Below are positions 8,686-18,604 of a stretch of 64,000 bases of DNA, one piece after another; position 1 is the stretch's first letter; every line of letters starts with the position of its first letter. Source of the stretch: Macrolepiota albuminosa. Lineage: Eukaryota; Basidiomycota; Agaricomycetes; Agaricales; Agaricaceae. The position numbers and the translations under genes were made by a program. The notes below the pieces were generated by a model. The model was not told the DNA's origin. It searched no databases and was given only the letters and a program-made list of their open reading frames with translations. The DNA is taken from contig JAMWFC010000049.1 of assembly GCA_027475525.1 (NCBI GenBank), forward strand, positions 1,737,297 to 1,801,296, read 5' to 3'.

Positions 8686-11535
8686 TTATGCAGACGGCGG
8701 ACGCAACAACTCGCAAGCCGTATCAATCCTCATCTCAGTGTCGACGTTAACCGAGGATGATGAGGCGACGGGACCCGACAATGTTGAGGCTGTAGGAGCC
8801 TGAACTGACATGGATGGGTGTGACGGAGAGGGGGGATAGGGCCCGTGTTGAGAGCAGCGTTGCCATAAGTCTCGACGGTTGGGGTTCATCTCCACCGGAT
8901 AATATAGTCCACTTTCAAGGTACTCATGACCTTGATCGGATTTGCGGGCGAGTAGTGCGTGGAGGCAAATCATATCATCGTCCGTGGGCAATCGCCAATT
9001 GTCCCACCACGTGATGGCTGGGGGCTCTCCATAGAGGTCCAGTCGACGATGACGTTCATTGTCGACCTCATGGAACTGGTCAATGGAGGCTGTGGCCACA
9101 AGGAATTGGTTTTCGAGGTAGACCACACCGAAGGTATAGGCATGGTCCACCCACTTGAGAGGTATGTGGTTGGCTATCATAGCCTGTAGCACGTCAGCAT
9201 CGGTGGTGTTGACGGCATTAGCCGCATCGAAGTACGGGGGTCAGAACTGGACGTCAGTCCAGCTCATGAGTACGAATGGATTGCTGGGGTTGGCGGCGTC
9301 GTAATCCGCGACCGCCTCACGATACAGCCCAGGACTCGCAAGAATCAAGGCTAACAGCCTTGCAAAGCATCCCCGAGCTCTTCCTGAAGGGGACAGTCCA
9401 TGCGTCAGGGCATGGCCCAGTAGAGTACACCAGTAAATGCGGTAAGCTCGATCCATTGCAATGCCGTATACCGAATTCATCATCCCTGGTCGACAGAAGT
9501 AGAGAACATTCTGCGCCAGCTTGTCCAGATCGAAGGTGAAACGTACACCTTCAGAGTCAAACCTGGAAAGAGTAAAGAACGGTCTGCCGGCTCGGTCCTT
9601 CCATCGCAGGTACCTGTCTGGGGTCGGCATGACCACGATGTTCATATGATGGGAGGAAAGATCTAGAGGGGGCAAAATGTGCTCGTACTCTGGTGAACAC
9701 ACCAGAGTCATCGTCCTATCCCTCTCTGTTGTATAGTAGTTGATACTGATGCGCTGAAACTCGTGCAACAGATAGTATGCCTCAGTGCATAGAGACACTG
9801 ATGTGAACTTGTTCTGCAAAAGCTCATAGAGCTTTCGCAATTGCTGGGGATTCATCGGGAATCCCCTCGGTACCACTCAATTCAACTCCTTCGAGGTATG
9901 GTAATACCTCTCTCCCCTTTCTTCCTCGTGCATCTTCGCGGCCAAGGCTTCATCGCTCACAAATACCATATTGGTGAGCCGGGAGTAATAAAAATGGCGG
10001 TCGAGTGCCCCGCCGTAGAACCAGTTGGAATGCTCCACCGACGTCCCGCTGACAAACACCCCGAGGCCATCAGGAATACGGCCTGTGGCCTGCTCCTCAT
10101 GGTCTTTATCGACCTTTGCCTGCCATGTGGCCTTGTGCTTCCTCTGAGCCTCCTTCTTGCGTTTCTTGTCTAAACACACTCGGCGTTTAGCGGGGGTTTC
10201 TCCTTCCGAGGAGGTCTCATATGATGACTCCCCATAATCACTCCCATTGCTCGGTTCATTCAGACCAAGCGCAGCCAACGTTAGGAGTCGCCCTTCAACC
10301 TCGGCGTCCGTCCTCGTGTCCTTTATGGGGACCACGGACGCATACACCCTTAGTGGTGCCTCAAACTGCACCACTGCTCCAAACCGCATCACAACTCTGT
10401 CTGCTCCTCGCGGGACATCTGCTCCGAACTCCACTTCCGACAGGACCACCTCATCCTGCCGCTTTGCCTCTGACTGCTGGGAAGGCGCATGTGTTGACGA
10501 GGACAGTCCTTGTAAACTATTGTCAACCTCCACCAGCTCGTCATGTAACTCGGCCGGGCTCGGAGTGAGTTCTCCAGATTCCCGCACCCCAACTTCCGGT
10601 CCTGCATCACGCGCTCTGAGGCGTTTTGCCTCAGGTAGCTCCTCCGATGACGACGGACGCTTCTTCATAGCATTTGCGAAAGTTTTGATAGTATTGTCGT
10701 TACGCTGCTGCAGCATAACGATCTCATCCAGCAAACCCGTAATCACCACCTGAGCCACCGGATCCGCTAAAAACGCGGACTCCGGTGGCACTCGCTGGCT
10801 GGCAGATATGAGGCGTCTCCAGACTGCCTCTGCCTGAGGGTCCAACACCTCTGACGGCGTTCCAACCTCCTTTCCTTTCCCTTTCTCTGCGTACAATAAA
10901 CGCCGTGGAGATGGTGCACGACGAGGTGACGGAGATGCTTGTCGAGGCAGTGTTTGAGGTCGGGGTTGACCTCGAGTCTGCGTCCTCCCTGACGGTTCAT
11001 CCCGTTTGTGCCCCACTACATCCCGAGGCCCGCCTACTCATGCCCCGGTACTCCTTGGAGGCGATCGCCTCCGGTCTCTTCTATACATGTCTCGCGGGGG
11101 CGGCGTCCTCTCTTGTTGTCGTCGAGGTTGCACCACCTCGCTCTTTCCTTGCTGCTGACGCCCCGCGTCATTGTCTACGTCCATGGGTGCTACCTGTGGC
11201 GCAGTTAGTGCTTTCTCATCCGAAAGGAGTGTACTTGCACTCTGGGTCTGCTGCATCGGCATTGGCATACCCCACATCACCTGTCCTCCCATCTGCTGTC
11301 CAGGGCCAGCTGGTCCTGGGAAGTATGGCATCTGGAAAAACAGCGGGTAAAACTGCGGAGGTTGTCCAAATTGGGCTGGATTCTGCCCAAACTGGGACAC
11401 CACTGGATACGACGCCACAGTCGGCGTCGTTACAGGCTGCTGGATGTTTTGCTGGGGGCGATCCCCCCCTCCTCCAGAACCCTGTGGGTTCTGAGGCTGC
11501 TGTTCACTGGTTGTACGCTGGTAAGGGTACGACAT
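8686..11535 (-). pseudogene. ORF3 of element B, unknown protein downstream of pol
   Basis: A single frame of 950 codons, starting 232 nt after the pol stop and ending 190 nt before the 3' LTR. Residues 1 to about 165 are rich in Pro, Gln, Gly and Met. Near 220-270 lies VLDPQAEAVWRRLISASQR and LLDEIVMLQQRNDNTIKTF. A basic stretch (CLDKKRKKEAQRKHK) could be a nuclear signal. From TGRIPDGLGVFV the C-terminal ~400 residues align by eye with ORF3 of element C: GFPMNPQQLRKLYELLQNKF, LLHEFQRISI, SPGLYREAVADYDAANPS, WVDHAYTFGVVYLENQFL. I recognise no enzyme motif, zinc knuckle or signal peptide. Three in-frame stops at 11038, 9877 and 9241 are all TGA, so this copy is dead. Function is unknown; it could be an extra structural protein or an accessory factor. 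Confidence 0.75.
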
Positions 11536-11591
11536 GGTACTACAAAAAATGTCGACGTGTCAGTGGGAAAAAACACATTAAATTCCCCATC

Positions 11592-11611
11592 ATCAGGTTA
11601 CATAACCTGAT
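11592..11611 (-). promoter_or_regulatory. Stem-loop upstream of ORF3 (element B)
   Basis: Arms ATCAGGTTA and TAACCTGAT (9 bp, 2-nt loop) lie about 57 nt upstream of the ORF3 ATG, in the same place as in element A. Confidence 0.4.
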
Positions 11612-11766
11612 CCGAACGCCAACTCTGCATCACAATCCGCATTATCTCATCAGATAGATCAATCCCCATCTTATCTATCCGGAACAACCGTGATCCGATC
11701 CGGATCAGATAATCAGTCGATCCGAGCTCCGACGGATTCAGCCTACATCTTATCACTGCCATCAAT

Positions 11767-13171
11767 CTAAGCATGTGAGCGCTTAGCAAGCTGATTTGGG
11801 CGCTTCACACCCTGCAGTTCTAAGTACTGATCCAGTGCTGCCAACTTGGCACAAGTGTGGTACGACTCCCATGTTGTATCACCCGCACTCCATCGTACCT
11901 CGAATTCGAGGTGTGTTCCTCCCTGCCACCAATGGCCCAGAATATCCTCGACGAACCATTCCTGTTTGTCACTGGCACCAAAGTCATATGGCTCGGGCGT
12001 CACCCGATTAGGGAACATAGCATCATTGCTTGCATTATATCGCCTAAGTAACGATACATGGAACTTAGGCACAATCCGACGTGCTTGCAGAGCTGCAGGC
12101 AGCTCCAGAACATAGTTCGATGTGCTTGGTTCCGCGACCACGACTTTGTATGGTCCAATGAATTTTGGACACAACTTCCTCACTCTTCCTTTCAGAAGAT
12201 TCAAGTTTTCCGTCGACAGATATACTAACGTCCCAGGCGTTAGTTCTGGTTCCCCACTCCGCCTATCATTTGCATGGCGTGCCTGTATAACACGCGCGGC
12301 AATAATAGCGTTGTGTGCATTGGCTAGATTCTCCAATGCTTGCTGTGCAAAGTCCTTCACCCCCTTGTGAACGACTCCATCCGTCCGTAGTTCGCGCAGC
12401 ATGGAGGGCATGTACCCTCCATTAAGCTCGAATGGCGCATATTTCGTGGTCTCTGACACACTAGCATTGATCGCGAACTCGGTTAGCGGTATTCTATCTA
12501 CCCAGTCACGTTGGTCCGGCCGGACCACCGTACGAAAGATCTGGGCAATACTTCAATTTGCTCGCTCGGTCTGTCCATCCGTCTGCGGATGAAACAATGT
12601 AGACATGAGCAACTTAGCTCCCAAGAGCTTGTGAAGTTCTTGCCACCAGTGAGACGTAAACTTTGCGTCTTGATCGCTCACGATCGAACTTGGAAGGCCA
12701 TGTAGCCTTACAATCTCCTTCAAGTAGATCCAGGATAATGCGGACGCAGTAACGGTTGTGTGCACCGGTATCAAGTGCACCATACTGGTCATTCAGCAAA
12801 TAACCACCCAAAGGTAGTTGTAACCTTTGGACTCAGGGAATGGACCAACAAAGTCCATTCCAATGGAATCCCACGGCTTCGTCGGGATGGGCAAGGAATG
12901 CAACTTCCCTGCTGGCCTCTTATTGCTGGTCTTTGACCGCTGGCAGGCCTCGCAGGTCTGACAGAACTGCATCACTTCTTTCTGCATCTGAGGCCACCAG
13001 TACCATTGCCTCAGGTATTCCAGTGTTTTGTTGGTCCCAAAGTGACCAACAACCTCATGCGCTTGAGTGACGACCTGCGTGATTAATGTTTGGTCGCATG
13101 GTAAGCACACCACATCGTGCCCTCAAACATTTGTTATCCGGACCAGTCCGATAACATCTCGAAAGATTGAG
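11767..13171 (-). pseudogene. Integrase and chromodomain of element B
   Basis: One frame runs from the RT stub (MTSIFRDVIG, at the element C insertion point) through a deletion junction near 13145 into the integrase. The HHCC domain is at about 13060-12930 (HEVVGHFGTNKT, CQTCEACQRSK). The catalytic core includes DSIGMDFVGPFPESKGYNYL, GLPSSIVSDQDAKFTSHWW and HPQTDGQTERAN. The chromodomain (WFVEDILGHWW, FEVRWSAGDTTWE) is near the end. Three in-frame stops (13123, 12793, 12553) are TGA. At 12793 and 12553 element C has Arg codons (CGT, CGC) at the aligned positions. The product cannot be functional. Confidence 0.88.
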
Positions 13172-13176
13172 GTCAT

Positions 13177-13409
13177 TGTAACGAAGTTATGAATTTGAGA
13201 GAGCTTAGTGTGCACACAACACTGAATCAGACCAGACCGGTCTATTGACAATGTAGTTTACAACAAAATAAGCTGCTTTGTAAGCAGCTGAGTAACTAAT
13301 TATATACGAATGTAAATAAATATTATATTATAATAAATATAATATAATATGTACTAATATACAGTAAGTAAAGCTATGTGGCCAACGCCACATAGCGGAC
13401 TACGCTACA
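13177..13409 (-). repeat. 3' LTR of element C (233 bp)
   Basis: On the + strand it starts TGTAACGAAGTTATG and ends GGACTACGCTACA. It is AT-rich in the middle. It has two hairpins: AGCTGCTT/AAGCAGCT at 13271-13289 and CTATGTGG/CCACATAG at 13374-13395. It differs from the 5' LTR by TATG versus TACG near 13190. The polypurine tract adjoins at 13410-13420. Confidence 0.95.
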
Positions 13410-13419
13410 CACCCCCCAA

Positions 13420-16400
13420 TCAGACCGAGCTACGGTCTCGAGATAATACAACGGTCATGCCGTCGGTAAGTCTGGGACGGGGGCAATGGGAGAGTCCCCA
13501 GGCTCCCGGAATGGATCGGCAGTCGAGGAGTTCATCCTCGGGTGCGGGCGCGTAAGAAGTACCCGAAGGCCCTGCTACAGGCAGGGAATCGTCATAGTCC
13601 CGGAGGGGGGACAGTGTGAGATTGGGGTCGATGGTCGACCCCAAGACGGTTGGTTGGGGATCAGGCAGATCCCCGGTGTCGGACGGGTACTGGCGCGTCC
13701 AGATTTCGCGGGCATGAATGTCTTGCCCGATAGAGAGGTACATCCCCTTGGCGAGCGCGTCGTCGTATGCACGACGACTGTCCTGCTGCTGGAGCATCAG
13801 GCGTTGACGATCGCCGATGGTGCCCTCGCGCCACCCATCCCACTGAGGGATGGACTGGGGTGTACCGTAGTGATCGAGGCGTTGTAGCCTCTCGTCGTCG
13901 ATAGCAGCCGCCTCGTTGTAGAGCCGGCTGTCGCTGAAGAATAGGTGGGCCAAGTAGGTGACCCCATAAGTGTACGCGTGGTCAGCCCAGCTGACCGGGA
14001 TTTGATTGTGGAGAAGGACGCGTAACGCGTCCGAAGTGGAGAACACAGAAGCTGACGCTTCCGGAATGTCCACAGCCCGAACCTCGAAGGTAGGGTCGTC
14101 GGCGTGGATGGGCTCAAAGACTCGCCCCGTGGCCGCCTCGTACTTGGCCACGGCCTCTTTATAGAGGCCTGGCCTGGCGAAGACGTAGGCCAGGTACTTG
14201 TGTACCGTGGCCTTAGAGGGGCGGCTGGCGCTGAGGGCGCGTACAAGCGCAAACCCAAAGAGGCTGCGCCAATGAATGCGCATGGCTCAGTCCATGGCCA
14301 GACCGGTCCACACATTGGACGTCCCAGGACGTCCATAGAGGAGGGCGTATGAGCCCAGGTAGTCCAAAGCAAATGGCTGCTTTGGATCAGGGGGGGTAAG
14401 GCCGACGAAGGCAATCTTCCCTCCCTCTTTGCGGCGATAGAGCTGCGACGGCACAATCATTCGCGGGAAGCTCTCCTGCTCCTCTGGACTTGCGAAGGGT
14501 ACCGCAATAGTCCTATACTCGACCTCGTCGAGTAAATGAGACATAGCTCTGTCTTGGGCCGTAGGGTGGCAGTTGAGCGCCACCCGCTTGAATTCGTTGA
14601 GCAAGAGGTAGCCCAACTGACGCTGCCGAAGCGGCGTAAACTGGTTGTTGACCAGTGCGTGAAGTCTGCGGACTTCTTGAGGACTGCGGGGAAACCCGCA
14701 AGGTGCAACTTGGTACACCTTACTGTTGTGGGGCGTCGCGGCGGCGTTGCCCGGTTTGTCGTCCTCGAAGGACCTGGCTGCGCGGGCTTCTTGCCCGACG
14801 AAGATGGTATTGGTCCTTGGTGACCAATAGAATTGGGGAGCCAACCCCACGCCAAAGAATGAGTTTTGGCGCTCAATAGTGTGATCACGGTAGATCACCA
14901 CACCGAGCGCATCAGGGATGCGCCCGGTTTTGTCCTCAAGGAGGGCGGCCCCTCGTTTGGCGCTGTTCTGCGCCCGACGCTCCATCTTGGCTCGTCAATT
15001 GCTGTTGCGCCGTTCGCGCGCCATACGCTGTGCCGCCGTCTCGTGCGGCACTGGGGATTCCATACGAGCCTCTTCAGGCTCCTCATACCAATCGTCGTCG
15101 GAGGGAGGGGAAGGCAGCCTCTCCGGCTCCGACTTCTCAGATCGTGGGTCCATTGCCCACACACACCGCGGGAGTCGGGCTGGCAGGCCCTCTACCAGTA
15201 TAGCGGGTAAAAAGGGGATGTTAGCCCCTGGGGCCCCTTTCGGGGCATCCTCAGGGAAGTGCACATTGACGTAGGCGCGCACGTCTGGTTGCTTACCCCG
15301 ACGATCCTTTCGGGGTTGTGAGGCCTTGGCCTCAGTGGGGCGTGTGCTCACACCCCTGGAACTCTGCTCCCCAGAGTGCGTGGTGGATACCACGGATACT
15401 GGTCGCGAAGACGCGACCTCAGACGCGCCGCTGGCGAGGCGCTGGATAAGCCGGGGGGCGGCTGGAGCAGGAACATCTTCATAAGGGAGGATGTCCCGTC
15501 CTAGACCGGCCTCCCGGCCGGGGGCAGCAACGCTCGACTTAATCGAGCGGGAGGGCGCGTCCTCCACTCCTTGCCGACGCGCCCTTTTGCTGGAGTCGGT
15601 GTCCCAACTCGGGGGTGTAGTCTGCCGCTTACGAGCGGCCGAAATGGCAAGGAGATCAGTTTTGCGCTGAGCGCGCATATGATCCATGTCGTCCATCATC
15701 CAGCAGATGAGGACGACTGCCTCCGCATCGCGGAGGAATGACGACTCTGCGGGTACATCGTACCTGTTATCTCCAAGACGTTGGAGAAGGGTAGCCAGGA
15801 CTAAGTCCTGGCTGTGAGTGGGCTCGACAGCCCGTGCTTTTCCTTTGTCGCGTCGAGGACGCGACTCTTCTTCCGAGCTGGGCTTGGATTGGTGCGGCAT
15901 TTCCAGCCGCTGTAGCAAGGAGAGCTTGGCCAGGCTCTCCGTCGGCGCATCGGACGATGATCCGACGCTTCGTTCTGTATTGAGAGTTTCTGCTCTCTCA
16001 ATGGCCGCGGTGGCCTGCACGAGGGATGCTTGGCGTCCCTCTAGATTATCGGTTGGTACTGTGGTCGACAGGAAAATCGACCGGCCTCCCTTGGCTTGCG
16101 ACTCATGCAAGTCGCTGTACTGGGGCATTGCGCCCCAAGCCCCCATCCAAGCCGGGGGGTACGGCATCATTACGGGCACACCACCCATCCCAGGGTAGTG
16201 CGCCGGGGCGGTAAACTGGGGAAAAGGATGTGTCCCCAGTTGCCCTGTTGCCGGTACAGGGGCAAGCTGCCTCCATGCCGGCGCTGCTTGGGGGCTGACT
16301 AGCCCCCCGTAGGCCTGTTGCTGGAATTGGCCCTCGGTGTGATGTGGCGCATAAGCGCCCGGTGCTGGTTGTTGGGGCTGATAGCCGCCCACAGGTGCGT

Positions 16401-16674
16401 TCTGGGGCATGAAGTTGCCCTGCATGGTTTGAAGTGGCGGATAGCCACTGATCACCGGCTGCTGCGGCGGGTAGCCCGCCGCTGGTTGTTGCTGCTGCTG
16501 TGGGAAGCCCACAGCCTGTTGCGATTGTCCCCACTGGGGCGCATTTTGGGTCAGCGGGGGAGCCATCTGCCCCCCCCCTTCAGCCGACGGTAAGACCGAC
16601 GGCGTACTCTCAAATTGCTGCTGCTGTAGCTGCTGCTGCTGCTGGTCACTTATGTCCACGGGCATGCTGTCCAT
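13420..16674 (-). pseudogene. ORF3 of element C, unknown 1085-codon protein downstream of pol
   Basis: A single frame starting about 100 nt after the pol stop and ending about 10 nt before the 3' LTR. Residues 1 to about 190 are strongly Gln/Pro/Gly/Tyr-rich (MDSMPVDISDQQQQQLQQQQ, repeated GYPPQQP and GGYQPQQP), like a low-complexity or prion-like segment. The middle is charged and Ser-rich with basic clusters. The C-terminal ~430 residues align by eye with ORF3 of element B: TGRIPDALGVVIYRD, GFPRSPQEVRRLHALVNNQF, LGYLLLNEFKRVALN, RPGLYKEAVAKYEAATG, WADHAYTYGVTYLAHLFF. In-frame stops at 14995 and 14287 are both TGA; at 14287 element B has CGA (Arg) at the aligned codon. I see no transmembrane hairpin that would make it an envelope protein and no catalytic motif. 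Its retention in two diverged lineages suggests it was selected. Confidence 0.8.
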
Positions 16675-16777
16675 GGTTGGGGAAAAAAGGCGAAAAAGAA
16701 ATTTCGCCTTTTAAGACGTGTTTCAGCCACAGCTGCTGACCAACTCAGCCAAGCCACGATCGGCACTGCCGATCAAA

Positions 16778-18604
16778 TTAAGCGCCGGCACACTTACTTA
16801 ATTGATGTGGGCGCTTAACGCCCTTCAACTCCAAATAACGGTCAAGTGCCGCTAGCTTGGAGCAATGGGAGTGTGGCTCCCATGTTGTGTCCCTCAGGGA
16901 CCATCGTACCTCAAACTCGAGCGTGTTACGCTCAGTCCACCGGTGCCCAATTATGCACTCGACAAACCATTCGTCATCGTCTCGAGCCCCAAAATCATAG
17001 GGGCCCGGGGTCGCCCTGTTAGGGAACAGCGCATCATCAGACACGCTATAAGGTCGCAACAGCGACACATGGAACTTAGGAATGATGCGTCGTTCCTGTA
17101 ATGCCAGAGGCAGCTCCAACACGTAGTTGGAGGTACTTGGCTCTGCGTCTAGGACGCGGTATGGGCCTACCCATTTCGGGCAGAGTTTACTCGCCCGTCC
17201 CTTTGGGAGCCTCAGATTACGCGTTGATAAGTATACCAACGCTCCTACAGCTATTGGCGGGTCTGTTCGCCTACGGTGATTGGCGTTCTTCGCCTGAAAG
17301 ACTCGCGCCTCTATGATGGCGTCATGCGCCGCCACGATGTTCTCCAGGGCCTGCCTGGCAAACTCGACAACTCCACGGTGAGCTACCGTATCAGCACGAA
17401 GTTCGTGCAGCATGGAGGGCAAGTACCCTCCGTTGAGTTCAAAGGGCGCATACCCTGTGGTCTCCGAGATACTCGCGTTAATCGCGAACTCAGTGAGTGG
17501 ACACCAGTCCACCCAGTCCCGTTGGTCAGGGCGAACAACTGCCCTCAAAATCTGACCTATACTGCGGTTAACCCGCTCTGTCTGCCCATCCGTCTGAGGA
17601 TGGAAGGACGTCGACATGAGGAGTCGCGCTCCTAGCAGTTTGTGGAGTTCTCTCCACCATTGAGACGTGAACTTTGAGTCACGATCGCTCACAATGGTGC
17701 TAGGCAGCCCATGCAGCCTAACGATCTCCCTCAGGTAGATCCACGACAGCTCCTTAGCCATCAACGTAGTTCGCACCGGTATGAGGTGCACCATGCTTGT
17801 CATACGACATATGACTACCCAGAGGTAATCGAACCCTCTGGACTCGGGAAAGGGACCTACGAAGTCCATTCCAATTGAGTCCCAGGGTTTCACCGGCACG
17901 GGTAGCTGGTGTAGCTTCCCAAGAGGGGATCCAGGGGGCAACTTTGCCCTCTGGCACGCTGCGCAGGACGCGCAAAACTTAGTCACTTCTTGGGCCATAC
18001 GTGGCCACCAATACCATTGCCGGATGTAGCCCAATGTCCGGGCGGCACCAAAGTGCCCCACCAGGGCATGGGCCTGGTCCAAGACCCGCGTAACAATGGT
18101 ACGCGTACGGGGGAGGCATACCACTGCCACCCCTTGACGGTTCTCCGTCGTGATGAGTCCACCAGGCTCATGCCTGAACCGAGGATGGTCGTCAGGATTG
18201 GCGATTATCTCGGCGAAGAGAGGATCATCGCCATAGTCCTGCACCACCTCCTGCCGGAAGTCATCATTGACCAGGCTAGGAGGCTGGGATGAAGGCAATT
18301 CGCCTTCGAGCATCTCCGCAAGCGTAACGGGTACATCGTGGTGCTCGTGCTCCCTAGTGGATGCGGGATCCACGGCTTCATGCTCCTTGAGCAACTGGGC
18401 GGCTACGTCCCGTTCTTCACGCTGCTCTCTGAGGCGAGCGCTTCGCCTCCGTTCATCATCACGCATAGCGCATACCTCCAGGACATGCTCCCTGAGCTCC
18501 TGGTATCGGTGGAGAGGTAAATCCTCTCCATCAGGGTCTATGCGGCAGTCCGCCTGCACATACTGACAAGCAGTCTGCCACTTTGTTGAGTTCACCTTTA
18601 ACAT
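16778..18604 (-). pseudogene. Integrase and chromodomain of element C
   Basis: About 600 residues in a different frame from the RT. The tail of RNase H joins by a 2-base deletion (or 1-base gain) near 18560: RT reads VADCLS, this frame resumes at YVQADCRIDPDG. The HHCC zinc-binding domain (HALVGHFGAARTLGYI, CASCAACQRAK) precedes the DDE core ([52 protein letters not shown]). Then come the GPY-like region (PKWVGPYRVLDAEPS, KFHVSLLRPY) and a divergent chromodomain (EWFVECIIGHRW, EFEVRWSLRDTTWEP). No stops lie within this part. The frameshift separates it from Gag-RT unless frameshifting operates there; as the neighbours are decayed, I favour a mutation. Confidence 0.9.

Noticed and set aside
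11598..11789. A 63-codon minus-strand ORF overlapping the pol end, present in both A (7415-7606) and B.
   Set aside because: A and B are so similar that a shared open frame is expected by chance. Element C has only about 100 nt in this position and lacks it.
13420..16674. ORF3 as a retroviral-type envelope gene.
   Set aside because: No signal peptide, transmembrane segment or fusion-peptide-like hydrophobic stretch was seen; the N-terminus is Gln/Pro-rich.
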